A DNA stretch of 17,953 bases from Lachnospiraceae bacterium (GCA_017420605.1 JAFOIS010000088.1:1-17953), one strand, 5' to 3'; counted from the stretch's first letter, positions 1 to 6,576 are shown. The notes: generated from the letters alone by a model not told the origin. Numbers and translations: made by a program.

Positions 1-190
1 GTTTCCCGGCCGGCACGCAATACGGCTGCGGAATTTGTTGACCTTCTCGTGGATTTTTGACGATTCGGGTCAATGTTTCCCGGCCGGGCCGCACTCCGGC
101 TGCGGTTTTTATTGACCTTCTCCTGGATTTTTGACGATTCGGGTCAATGTTTCCCGGCCGGCACGTAATGCGGCGGGGTTTTTCATTGAC
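1..190. repeat. 74-nt direct repeat array, two full copies and one partial
   Basis: Two consecutive 74-nt units (1-74 and 75-148) are followed by a diverged partial third starting at 149. Each begins GTTTCCCGGCCGG, and the two full units end GATTCGGGTCAAT. The first unit starts exactly at the window edge, so the array may continue to the left. Within a unit, TTGACC is complementary to the later GGGTCAA, and CGCA and TGCG arms flank a short variable loop in the GC-rich part, so each unit could fold as RNA or as extruded DNA. The array lies downstream of the minus-strand regulator gene. No open frame or T-tract terminator is seen in it. The function is unknown. It resembles an intergenic repeat family more than a CRISPR, because there are no unique spacers. 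Confidence 0.85.
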
Positions 191-282
191 CCGATCGTAA
201 AAGGATAAGAATGCTAAGAATAGAAAAGCCAGCGTAAAGCTTGAAAATGTACAGAGACAGGGAAAGAAACCGCCCGGCCGCT

Positions 283-972
283 TCAGATCTTAAACCGATA
301 CCCTACGCCCCAGATGGTCTCGATATACTGCGGCTTCGCGCTGTCAAACTCGATCTTCTCGCGGATCTTCTTGATGTGGACCGTCACGGTCGCGATATCG
401 CCGTAGGATTCCATGTTCCAGACGTTTTCGAACAGTTCCTCTTTCGAAAAGACGCGGTTCGGGTGTTCCATAAGGAAAGTAAGCAGGTCGAACTCCTTCG
501 ACGTGAACTGGACCTCCTTCCCGTTGACCCAGACCCGGCGGGCGGTCTTGTCCACCTTGACGCCCCGGATCTCGACGATCTTGTTATGGAACTCCCGGTA
601 GCCGACCAGCCGGTCGTAGCGGGAAAGGTGCGCCTTCACCCGCGCGACGAGCTCCGACGGCGAGAACGGCTTCGTCATGTAGTCGTCCGCGCCAAGGCCC
701 AGACCGTGGATCTTATCCACGTCATCCTTCTTCGCGGAAACCATGATGATCGGCATGTTCTTCTCTTCCCGGATCTTGCTGCAGATCGCGAACCCGTCGA
801 CGCCCGGCAACATAAGGTCGAGAATGACAAGATCATACTCCCCTTCCATGGCCGCGCGGAGGCCTTCCCTGCCGTCGTTGCAGATATCAACGTCAAAGCC
901 GGAAAGAACGAGATAGTCCCGCTCCAGATCGGCAATCGATTCTTCGTCTTCAATAATGAGGATCCTGCTCAT
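283..972 (-). CDS. OmpR/PhoB-family response regulator
   Basis: This 229-residue DNA-binding regulator should be activated by phosphoryl transfer from the kinase encoded just upstream. The receiver domain (about residues 1-115) has the acidic pair E8-D9, the phospho-acceptor D52 in VILDLMLP, S79 in the switch position and K101 in the TKPF motif. The C-terminal winged helix (about 130-229) carries the family features FTSKEFDLL and the closing WGVGYRFKI. Length is normal for OmpR/PhoB proteins. The ATG at 972 follows AAGGAG with good spacing. It also overlaps, as ATGA, the stop of a reading frame coming from the kinase side, which suggests translational coupling. The gene order kinase then regulator is the reverse of the common one. 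Target genes cannot be read from the sequence. Family assignment is firm and the specific signal unknown. Confidence 0.96.
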   Translation of the reverse strand: MSRILIIEDEESIADLERDYLVLSGFDVDICNDGREGLRAAMEGEYDLVILDLMLPGVDGFAICSKIREEKNMPIIMVSAKKDDVDKIHGLGLGADDYMTKPFSPSELVARVKAHLSRYDRLVGYREFHNKIVEIRGVKVDKTARRVWVNGKEVQFTSKEFDLLTFLMEHPNRVFSKEELFENVWNMESYGDIATVTVHIKKIREKIEFDSAKPQYIETIWGVGYRFKI

Positions 973-1165
973 AAAAACATCTCCTTCTTTTTTGCAATTT
1001 CTCGTTTGCTTGTCGTTGGCTTGATCCCTGCCTGCTTTATCGCCGCCTGCTCTGTCGCTGCCTGCTCTGTCGCCGCCTGCTCTGTCGCCGCCTGCTCTGT
1101 CGCTGCCTGCTCTGTCGCTGCCTGATCGCGATAGTCTGCTTCGTTATCCCGCTTTATTTCTTCAC
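969..1165 (-). other. Open -1 frame tail between kinase and regulator
   Basis: Read in the -1 frame relative to the kinase, the sequence from 1163 to 972 contains 64 sense codons and no stop. It ends in TGA (971-969), which overlaps the regulator ATG. The frame stays open upstream inside the kinase C-terminal codons as far as I followed it (to about 1315), and I see no start codon for it in the stretch translated from 1163 down other than an ATG three codons before its end. The encoded tail begins EEIKRDNEADYRDQ, then repeats the pentapeptide AATEQ, and ends in a lysine-rich stretch. An ATGA junction is typical of a genuine upstream gene end. The kinase may therefore once have ended here, or may still do so through frameshifting. 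A sequencing or assembly indel is a third explanation. Confidence 0.55.
1031..1124. repeat. 15-bp tandem repeat, about six copies
   Basis: The unit CCTGCTCTGTCGCCG occurs at 1031, 1046, 1061, 1076, 1091 and 1106, followed by a broken copy at 1121. The first copy is degenerate and the others differ at one C/T position. Because the unit is five codons long, copy-number change keeps frame. On the minus strand, in the frame described for the kinase tail, it encodes AATEQ repeats. It fills the gap between the kinase stop and the regulator start. Confidence 0.93.
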
Positions 1166-2389
1166 CGGCTGCTTTCCGGTCCGCGTCCGGCGGTAACGCT
1201 TCGCTGAAGAAGCGCGCGATGCCGAAGCCTTCTTCCCGGCTTCCGTTTCCTGCTTGTCCGCGATAGCCGGCGCTGCCGGATTTCCGGTGATATACTTCCG
1301 GAATTCCAGGAAGATCGTCGTCTCCTCCCCGATCTCGCTCTGCGCCCAGACGCGTCCGCCGTGGTCCTCCACGATCTTCTTCACGATCGACAGGCCGATC
1401 CCGGAGCCGCCCTGCGACGGATGGCGCGAGGGATCCGCGCGGTAGAAGCGGTTGAAGATGCTCGCAAGATCCTTCTTCGCGATGCCGGCGCCGTTGTCTT
1501 TGATCGATACCTCGATAAAGTCCCCGGCCTCCCGCACATGCATCTCCATGCGTTTTTCCGGCTTGTCCATGTATTTGAGCGAGTTGGAAATAATGTTGCT
1601 CACGACCCGCGCGATCTGCTCGCCGTCCGCGATGAACTGGACGTCCTCCGGCACCTCGTTCTGATATTCGAACGCGACCTGCCGTCCGGACAGTTCCAGG
1701 GAAATGTCCTCCGCCGCGTCGTCAAAGAAGCGCCGGACGCTGATCGCGGCAAACGCGTACGGCATGCGGTTCGTATCGATACGGGAATAAAGCGTCAGTT
1801 CTCCGATCAGCCGGTCCATCTCATTCGTTTTGTTATAGATCGTCCGGAGATAGTGATCCATCTTCTCCGGCGTGTCGGCGACGCCGTCAAGGATGCCTTC
1901 GACGTATCCTTTGATCGCCGCGATCGGCGTCCGGAGATCATGGGAAATATTGGAAATAAGTTCCTTGTTCTCGTTGTCGTTCCGGATCTTCTCTTCACTG
2001 GCTTCCTTGAGGCGTCCGCGCATCTGCTCGAAATCGCGGCAGAGCGTGCGGACCTCTTCCGGTCCTTCCTCCTCGATCAGGAAATCCAGTTCTCCGTCGC
2101 GGATCTTGTGCGTTGCGGCACCGAGCTTCTTCAACGGTTCCGTGACGCTTTTGTAGATCCACAGCGAAAGCATGACACCGGTAATGAACAGCACGATCGC
2201 CATCAGGACGATGACGTAGAACAGCAGCTGCCTCATTTCCGGCGGCATCTGCCCGAGCGGCATCCCGTACGCCGCCTCGATGCGGGCACGGAACAGGAAA
2301 AATGCTCCGCCGAACGTCATGCCCATCATGAGGAGCGGGAGCATGATAACGATCAGGAACGATATATTGACCCGGGTCTTCAGTTTCAT
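1154..2389 (-). CDS. Membrane sensor histidine kinase
   Basis: This is a 411-residue transmembrane sensor kinase, partner of the response regulator downstream. Counting from the ATG at 2389, there is a first membrane segment at about 9-33, a very short outside loop of about 20 residues, a second membrane segment at about 57-79 and a HAMP linker to about 133. The dimerisation and phospho-acceptor helix has H150 in SNISHDLRTP. The ATPase domain shows the N box (SNSLKY, about 269), DNGAGI (about 298-303), FNRFYRAD and GGSGIGLSIVK. The tiny extracytoplasmic loop argues for sensing in or at the membrane. ATG 2389 is preferred over the in-frame TTG at 2395 because GAAGGG then lies nine bases upstream. 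The last 40 residues are basic, Ala/Ser/Lys rich and beyond the usual kinase end, and they may be a frame-altered tail. Confidence 0.93.
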   Translation of the reverse strand: MKLKTRVNISFLIVIMLPLLMMGMTFGGAFFLFRARIEAAYGMPLGQMPPEMRQLLFYVIVLMAIVLFITGVMLSLWIYKSVTEPLKKLGAATHKIRDGELDFLIEEEGPEEVRTLCRDFEQMRGRLKEASEEKIRNDNENKELISNISHDLRTPIAAIKGYVEGILDGVADTPEKMDHYLRTIYNKTNEMDRLIGELTLYSRIDTNRMPYAFAAISVRRFFDDAAEDISLELSGRQVAFEYQNEVPEDVQFIADGEQIARVVSNIISNSLKYMDKPEKRMEMHVREAGDFIEVSIKDNGAGIAKKDLASIFNRFYRADPSRHPSQGGSGIGLSIVKKIVEDHGGRVWAQSEIGEETTIFLEFRKYITGNPAAPAIADKQETEAGKKASASRASSAKRYRRTRTGKQPVKK

Positions 2390-2429
2390 CCGCAAATACC
2401 CTTCTTATAAACTGCAGCCTGCGCTTTTT

Positions 2430-2496
2430 CAGCGTTCCGCGGGATTCTTTTCAGCGTTCCGCGGAATTCTTTTCCGCGTCCCGCAGTATTCTCTTT
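2430..2496. repeat. 22-bp tandem repeat in kinase leader, three copies
   Basis: CAGCGTTCCGCGGGATTCTTTT at 2430 is repeated at 2452 with one change, and a diverged copy starts at 2474. The copies sit between the candidate promoter and the kinase start, so they would be transcribed as most of its untranslated leader. The short minus-strand open frame through it has no convincing start or family and is not called as a gene. Confidence 0.8.
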
Positions 2497-2504
2497 TGCA
2501 TATA

Positions 2505-2534
2505 ATTTTATCATACCGCCGTATGCTTTGACTA
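2505..2534 (-). promoter_or_regulatory. Candidate sigma-A promoter for the two-component operon
   Basis: On the minus strand a TAGTCA box (2534-2529) lies 18 bases before TAAAAT (2510-2505), immediately after the metK terminator. The -10 box is good and the -35 weak. Transcription would start near 2498 and give a leader of roughly 110 nt that includes the 22-bp repeats. Confidence 0.4.
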
Positions 2535-2537
2535 CAG

Positions 2538-2574
2538 AAAAACCCTCCTTGCCGGGATACCCGGTAAAGAGGGT
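2538..2574 (-). terminator. Intrinsic terminator downstream of metK
   Basis: On the minus strand, ACCCTC-TTTA-CCGGG pairs across a TAT loop with CCCGG-CAAG-GAGGGT (one U-G pair and one mismatch), followed by five T. It lies about 160 nt after the metK stop and just before the promoter for the next operon. The 2575-2732 interval between metK and this hairpin holds no gene I can support. It does hold a degenerate 72-nt duplication. Confidence 0.85.
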
Positions 2575-2607
2575 CACAAAATTCAGTTTTCATACCGCTC
2601 CGGGAGC

Positions 2608-2732
2608 CTTCCGCAGTACCCCGGTCGGGATGCGTCCGCGGTGCCGCCGTTCCGCTGCGCTTCTACGCCAGTCGGGGCGCTTCCGCCGTAGCCCGGCCTG
2701 CTGCGTCTTCGCACCGGTCAAGGCGCTATGGT
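2608..2732. repeat. Degenerate 72-nt duplication after metK
   Basis: CTTCCGCAGTACCCCGG at 2608 recurs as CTTCCGCCGTAGCCCGG at 2680, and similarity continues weakly over the next 25 bases. The GC-rich interval has no supportable gene. I judge this an old duplication, but GC bias makes the call tentative. Confidence 0.4.
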
Positions 2733-3926
2733 TCAGGCAAGATACTTCCGCAGCGCTTCGATGCGGTCGCATCTCTCCCACGGCAGGTCGATGTCCGTCC
2801 GGCCGAAGTGGCCATAGGAAGCCGTCTGCCGGTAGATCGGGCGGCGCAGATCCAGCATCTTGATGATGCCGGCCGGGCGCAGGTCGAAATTCTCGCGGAC
2901 GATCTTCGTCAGATCCGCGTCGCTTACCTTGCCGGTCCCGAAGGAATCCACGCACACGGACGTCGGTTCCGCAACGCCGATCGCGTAGGAAAGCTGGATC
3001 TCGACGCGGTCCGCAAGACCCGCCGCGACCAGGTTCTTCGCCACATAGCGCGCCGCGTACGCCGCGGAACGGTCGACCTTCGTGCAGTCCTTGCCGGAGA
3101 ACGCGCCGCCGCCGTGCCGGGCATAGCCGCCGTAGGTGTCGACGATGATCTTGCGCCCGGTAAGGCCCGCGTCCCCGTGCGGCCCGCCGATGACGAACCG
3201 GCCGGTCGGATTGACGTAGATCTTCGTCTGCGCGTCGATCATGTCCTGCGGCAGCACGGCGTCGAAGACCTCTCTCCTGATATCCTCATAGATCTTCTGC
3301 TGCGATACGTCCGGATCGTGCTGCGCCGAAAGAACGACGGCCTCAAGACGCGCCGGATGGCCTTCCTCGTCATATTCGACAGAGACCTGCGACTTGCCGT
3401 CCGGGCGGAGATACGGCAGGACTCCCGTTTTGCGGACTTCCGACAGCCGGCGCGTAAGCTTGTGCGCCAGCGCGATCGGGAACGGCATAAACTCCGGCGT
3501 CTCATTCGTCGCGTAACCGAACATCATGCCCTGGTCGCCGGCGCCGATCTCCGCGATCTCCTCATCGCTCATGGCCGTCTCCGTCCTGCTTTCGAGCGCC
3601 CGGTCGACGCCCATCGCGATGTCCGGCGACTGCTCGTCGAGCGCCACGAACACGGCGCAGGTATTGGCGTCAAAGCCGTATTCCGAGCGGTCGTAGCCGA
3701 TCTCCCGGACGGTCTTGCGCACGATCCCCTGCACGTCCACGTAGGCTTCCGTCGTGATCTCGCCGGTCACGAGCACAAAGCCCGTGCAGGCGGCGGTCTC
3801 GCAGGCCACGCGGCTCATCGGATCCTTTTCCATGCACGCGTCCAGGATCGCATCCGAGATCGCGTCGCACACTTTGTCCGGATGGCCTTCCGTGACCGAT
3901 TCCGAGGTAAACAGTCTTCTTTCCAT
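2733..3926 (-). CDS. metK: S-adenosylmethionine synthetase
   Basis: MetK condenses methionine and ATP into S-adenosylmethionine, releasing phosphate and pyrophosphate, in the cytosol. The 397-residue protein has the normal family length. It opens with [19 protein letters not shown], including the catalytic-site His at residue 15. It also carries the signature GAGDQG (128-133), the phosphate-binding loop GGGAFSGKD (272-280) and a conserved C-terminal YGHFGR. The ATG at 3926 is chosen because GGAAGGAG precedes it closely and the family start lies there. A longer open frame to 4013 would translate the riboswitch terminator and is rejected. Its transcription is expected to be switched off by its own product through the SAM-I riboswitch upstream. 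It is probably monocistronic, given its own promoter and a terminator after it. Confidence 0.98.
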   Translation of the reverse strand: MERRLFTSESVTEGHPDKVCDAISDAILDACMEKDPMSRVACETAACTGFVLVTGEITTEAYVDVQGIVRKTVREIGYDRSEYGFDANTCAVFVALDEQSPDIAMGVDRALESRTETAMSDEEIAEIGAGDQGMMFGYATNETPEFMPFPIALAHKLTRRLSEVRKTGVLPYLRPDGKSQVSVEYDEEGHPARLEAVVLSAQHDPDVSQQKIYEDIRREVFDAVLPQDMIDAQTKIYVNPTGRFVIGGPHGDAGLTGRKIIVDTYGGYARHGGGAFSGKDCTKVDRSAAYAARYVAKNLVAAGLADRVEIQLSYAIGVAEPTSVCVDSFGTGKVSDADLTKIVRENFDLRPAGIIKMLDLRRPIYRQTASYGHFGRTDIDLPWERCDRIEALRKYLA

Positions 3927-3997
3927 AATGATAACGCTCCTTCCTGGCCCAAAGGCCGGCAGCGCTTCCTTTTTTGACGTCCGCGAACGCATTTTCG

Positions 3998-4027
3998 AAA
4001 AAAAGGAGTTCACAATATGTGAACTCC
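3998..4027 (-). terminator. Riboswitch-controlled intrinsic terminator of metK
   Basis: On the minus strand a perfect 10-bp stem, GGAGTTCACA with TGTGAACTCC around a TAT loop, is followed by seven T. It lies 16 nt after the aptamer and 71 nt before the metK start. This is the standard layout of a transcription-terminating SAM-I switch: ligand bound gives termination and no ligand gives read-through. Confidence 0.95.
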
Positions 4028-4043
4028 TGATTCATCAAGGTTC

Positions 4044-4140
4044 CCTTATTGTTCGATCACTCGCTCAGGCTGGCACCTTTCCTTCCGGCAGGTTGCCGCA
4101 GTTTCACAGACCCTTCGATCTCCGCTGCTCTGAATAAGGT
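4044..4140 (-). ncRNA. SAM-I (S-box) riboswitch aptamer
   Basis: On the minus strand the closing stem pairs CCTTATT (4139-4133) with AATAAGG (4050-4044). Inside lie the hallmarks of the S-box core: CAGAG near the 5' side, GGGTCTGTGAAAC, then GCGGCAACC and later AGGTGCC, where GGCAACC pairs with GGTGCC to make the third helix. Position, length (97 nt) and the following terminator all agree. In this family S-adenosylmethionine binding stabilises the closing stem and lets the terminator form. It controls metK directly downstream. A database covariance-model hit would be the formal proof, but motif order and context leave little doubt. Confidence 0.95.
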
Positions 4141-4167
4141 AAGCGCTTTATTAAGTTTCCGCCCCGT

Positions 4168-4196
4168 ATCATAGCAGACACCGGGAACGGCGTCAA
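4168..4196 (-). promoter_or_regulatory. Sigma-A promoter for the riboswitch-metK transcript
   Basis: On the minus strand TTGACG (4196-4191), a 17-base spacer and TATGAT (4173-4168) form a near-consensus promoter. The start would fall near 4160, about 20 nt before the aptamer. The -35 box lies just downstream of the channel gene, whose 3' side shows no clear terminator, so some read-through into metK is possible. Confidence 0.88.
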
Positions 4197-4200
4197 GCAT

Positions 4201-4249
4201 ATATCAGCCCCGCGTGACCGCGACAGACAATATCAGCCCTGCGTGACCG
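4201..4249. repeat. Duplicated 3' end of the channel gene, 29-bp period
   Basis: ATATCAGCCCTGCGTGACCG at 4230-4249 covers the last codons and stop of the channel gene. It recurs with one change at 4201-4220. The copy carries a second VTRG-stop-like end (CGGTCACGCGGGGCTGA on the minus strand) beyond the real stop. No protein is made from it, since it lies after the stop. Confidence 0.8.
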
Positions 4250-5036
4250 TGACCGGTGTGGACGGTCCGCCGATCCCCGCTTCGCCGAGCGCGGTCGGGA
4301 TCTCCTGCATCAGGGCGAAATAGACGTCCCAGTAGTTTTCCTTCTTCGTCCAGGCGCGGACCACGTACTTCAGGCCGCCCGGAATGCCCTCGAGCGGAGC
4401 GGCAAACGGCGCCGCCGGTTCCGAAAGGACCATCGCGTTCTTTTCGCAGACGCCGGTCATCACTTCGCGGACCTTCTCGATCTCATGCGCGCCGCTGATG
4501 TTGAACGTAAGGTCCACTCTGCGGTCGTCTTCGGCCGTCACATTCACGACGTTGGAATTCATGAGCGAGCCGTTCGGAAGCGTGATGCGCTTGTTGTCGA
4601 TCGTGTTCAGGACCGTATAGAACAGCGAGATCTCCTTGACGACGCCTTCCCCGCCGGCCGCGATGATATAGTCACCGACGACAAACGGATGGAAAATGAG
4701 GATCATGACGCCGCCGGCCACGTTGCTGAGCGCGCCCTGCAGGGCCAGGCCGATCGCCACGCCGTAGGAAGCCAGCACGGTGAGCACCGAAGCCATCGGT
4801 ACGCCGAGCACGCTGATGATCGAAATGACCAGCACGACGTACAGCAGGATCCGGAGGAAATTGCGGAGGAAGTTACGGACGGTCGGTTCCAGCTTCTCCG
4901 TGAATTTCGCCTTGTCGAATATTTTCATGAAGGTACGGATGACGATCCGGCCGATCACCAGGACGAGCAGCGCAAGGAGGATCTTCCCGCCCGCGTTCAC
5001 GAGAATCGTCGTAATTTTACTTAAAATATCACCCAT
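4233..5036 (-). CDS. MscS-family mechanosensitive channel
   Basis: This is a small-conductance mechanosensitive channel, expected to sit in the cytoplasmic membrane and release solutes on hypo-osmotic shock. The 267-residue protein has membrane helices at about 12-32, 55-77 and 80-112. The third is the pore helix, rich in Gly and Ala (GVAIGLALQGALSNVAGG). The beta domain follows, with the family motif FHPFVVGDYI, then ITLPNG and NVVNVT. A C-terminal alpha/beta domain ends near 260. Length matches classic MscS. ATG 5036 is chosen because GGAGAGGAG precedes it. The longer frame to 5087 starts inside the murA terminator hairpin. It is the next gene after murA, 85 nt away. I see no strong promoter between them, so it may depend on read-through past that hairpin. 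Confidence 0.92.
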   Translation of the reverse strand: MGDILSKITTILVNAGGKILLALLVLVIGRIVIRTFMKIFDKAKFTEKLEPTVRNFLRNFLRILLYVVLVISIISVLGVPMASVLTVLASYGVAIGLALQGALSNVAGGVMILIFHPFVVGDYIIAAGGEGVVKEISLFYTVLNTIDNKRITLPNGSLMNSNVVNVTAEDDRRVDLTFNISGAHEIEKVREVMTGVCEKNAMVLSEPAAPFAAPLEGIPGGLKYVVRAWTKKENYWDVYFALMQEIPTALGEAGIGGPSTPVTVTQG

Positions 5037-5070
5037 TGTGTCTCCTCTCCGCGCCGGAGCGCTGAAAATA

Positions 5071-5100
5071 TAAAACTGATGCCGCACTTCCGTGCGGCAT
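5071..5100 (-). terminator. Hairpin terminator after murA, possibly leaky
   Basis: On the minus strand a perfect 9-bp stem ATGCCGCAC/GTGCGGCAT with a GGAA loop is followed by CAG and then TTTTATATTTT. The T tract is interrupted and offset by three bases, so termination may be partial. It lies 21 nt past the murA stop and 34 nt before the channel start. Confidence 0.7.
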
Positions 5101-5121
5101 GATCATACAGGGTTCTGCGGA

Positions 5122-6411
5122 TTATCCGATCTTCGTCATGCGGAGCCGGTCGGGCCGCTGCGTGATGCGGTGGATGTCGGCGCCCAGAAGCGCGAGCTTC
5201 TGCTCGAAGTCCTCGTAACCGCGCTCGATAAAGGAAATGTCATCCACGATGCTCGTGCCTTCCGCCGCCAGCGCGGCGATGACGAGCGCTGCGCCCGCAC
5301 GGAGATCCGGCGAGGAGACTTCCGCCCCCATCAGGCCTTCCACGCCGTCGATGATGGCCGTGGTGCCTTCCACCTTGATCTGCGCGCCCATGCGCGTCAG
5401 TTCATCGGTATATTTGAAACGGTTCTCGAAAATGCTTTCCGTGACGACGGAGGTCCCGCTTGCCAGCGCCAGAACGACGCCCATCTGCGGCTGCATGTCG
5501 GTCGGGAAGCCCGGGTACGGATTGGTTTTGATATGGGTCCTGGTGAGCCGCCGCGGCGCCACGACGCGGATCGCGTCGTCGAATTCCTCGATCTCGCAGC
5601 CGATCTCGTAAAGCTTCGCGGTGACCGCTTCCATGTGCTTCGGGATGATGTTGCGGACCATGACGTCGCCCTTGGTCGCCGCCGCGGCACACATAAAGGT
5701 GCCCGCTTCGATCATGTCCGGCACGATGGTGTAATTGCAGCCGTGGAAATTCTTCACGCCGCGGATGCGGATCACGTCCGTGCCCGCGCCGCGGATCTCC
5801 GCGCCCATACTGTTCAGGAAGTTCGCCACGTCGACGACGTGCGGCTCCTTCGCAGCATTTTCGATGATGGTCCGGCCGTCCGCGCGGGACGCCGCCATCA
5901 TGATATTGATGGTCGCGCCGACGGAGACGGTATCCATGAAGATATGCGCGCCGGTCAACTGGTCGCATTTGCCGACGATCGTGCCGTAGCGGATGCCGAC
6001 GTTGGCGCCGATGGCGTTAAGTCCTTTGAGATGAAGGTCGATGGGCCGGCTGCCGATATTGCAGCCGCCGGGAAGGGGTACTGCCGCGTTTTTATATTTG
6101 CCGAGAAGCGCGCCAAGCAGATAGTATGAGGCACGGATCTTCTTAATGTACTCGTATTCGACTTTACATGTTGTGATGGTGGAGCCGCAGATCTTTACCG
6201 AATGTCTTCCGGTCTTCTCTACGCGCGCGCCGAGATAGCGCAGTGTCTCCAGAAGGACGCGGACGTCGTCAACGTCCGGCAGATTGTCCAGCGTCACCCA
6301 TTCATCCGTCATGATCGACGCGGCCAGTATCGGCAACGCGGCATTTTTCATGCCGGATATATCGGTCTCCCCCACGAGAGGGACGCCGCCTCTTATTAAA
6401 TACTGTTCCAT
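5122..6411 (-). CDS. murA: UDP-N-acetylglucosamine 1-carboxyvinyltransferase (MurA)
   Basis: MurA transfers enolpyruvate from phosphoenolpyruvate to UDP-N-acetylglucosamine, the first committed step of peptidoglycan precursor synthesis in the cytosol. Numbering from ATG 6411 (429 residues, normal length), the catalytic Lys22 lies in SGMKNAALPI, Arg93 in IRASYYLLG, and Cys117 in LPGGCNIGSRPID. That cysteine is the fosfomycin target in the family, so the enzyme has the sensitive form. ATG 6411 is preferred over the GTG two codons earlier because AGGCAGG then has proper spacing. The gene has its own promoter and an unusual structured leader, and is followed by a hairpin and the MscS-type channel gene. 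Clostridia often carry two paralogues (MurAA, MurAB), and which one this is cannot be decided here. Confidence 0.96.
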   Translation of the reverse strand: MEQYLIRGGVPLVGETDISGMKNAALPILAASIMTDEWVTLDNLPDVDDVRVLLETLRYLGARVEKTGRHSVKICGSTITTCKVEYEYIKKIRASYYLLGALLGKYKNAAVPLPGGCNIGSRPIDLHLKGLNAIGANVGIRYGTIVGKCDQLTGAHIFMDTVSVGATINIMMAASRADGRTIIENAAKEPHVVDVANFLNSMGAEIRGAGTDVIRIRGVKNFHGCNYTIVPDMIEAGTFMCAAAATKGDVMVRNIIPKHMEAVTAKLYEIGCEIEEFDDAIRVVAPRRLTRTHIKTNPYPGFPTDMQPQMGVVLALASGTSVVTESIFENRFKYTDELTRMGAQIKVEGTTAIIDGVEGLMGAEVSSPDLRAGAALVIAALAAEGTSIVDDISFIERGYEDFEQKLALLGADIHRITQRPDRLRMTKIG

Positions 6412-6442
6412 ATGCACCTGCCTGCTTTTTAATTATTTATAC

Positions 6443-6486
6443 TTTGCTCCCCAGCAAGCGCGAATGCCTCCCCAGACATTCGCGTT
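6443..6486 (-). promoter_or_regulatory. Twin-hairpin leader of murA
   Basis: On the minus strand the first hairpin is CGCGAATG/CATTCGCG (8 bp, 6484-6459) with a ten-base loop TCTGGGGAGG. The second is TTGCT/AGCAA (6457-6444) with loop GGGG. Both therefore display CTGGGGAG at or near the loop. The predicted transcript start (about 6486) falls right at the first hairpin, so both would be in the untranslated leader, 32 nt or more before the start codon. They could be mRNA-stabilising, or a protein or ribosome standby site. No known element is recognised. Confidence 0.5.
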
Positions 6487-6521
6487 TAACAAATGTTAAC
6501 ATAAAAGGCAGTCTTTGTAAA
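6484..6521 (-). promoter_or_regulatory. Candidate murA promoter with palindrome on the -10
   Basis: On the minus strand TTTACA (6521-6516) lies 17 bases before TAACAT (6498-6493). The near-palindrome GTTAACATTTGTTAAAC (6500-6484) covers the -10 box and the likely start point, a classic place for a repressor. The -10 match is only moderate. Confidence 0.6.
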
Positions 6522-6576
6522 TAGAATCTTGTCGGGTTTTAAGTTTTGCGGCCGGAAGTGTTTCGTTTCTGTTTCA

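Noticed and set aside
1..190. CRISPR array
   Set aside because: The 74-nt units are contiguous near-identical copies without unique spacers, and no cas genes are present.
241..1125. 294-codon plus-strand frame ending in Val-Ala-Ala-Cys-Ser repeats
   Set aside because: Antisense to the response regulator. Its repeat end is only the complementary reading of the 15-bp array.
2386..2577. 63-codon minus-strand frame in the kinase leader
   Set aside because: It is encoded largely by the 22-bp repeats and the terminator, with no ribosome site and no family.
2808..3977. 389-codon plus-strand frame opposite metK
   Set aside because: Shadow of metK with low-complexity Arg/Asp/His composition and no domain.
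3927..4013. N-terminal extension of MetK by 29 residues
   Set aside because: It would translate the riboswitch terminator, has no ribosome site and is absent from the family. ATG 3926 has a strong site.
5092..6129. 345-codon plus-strand frame opposite murA
   Set aside because: Shadow of murA with the same skewed composition and no motif.
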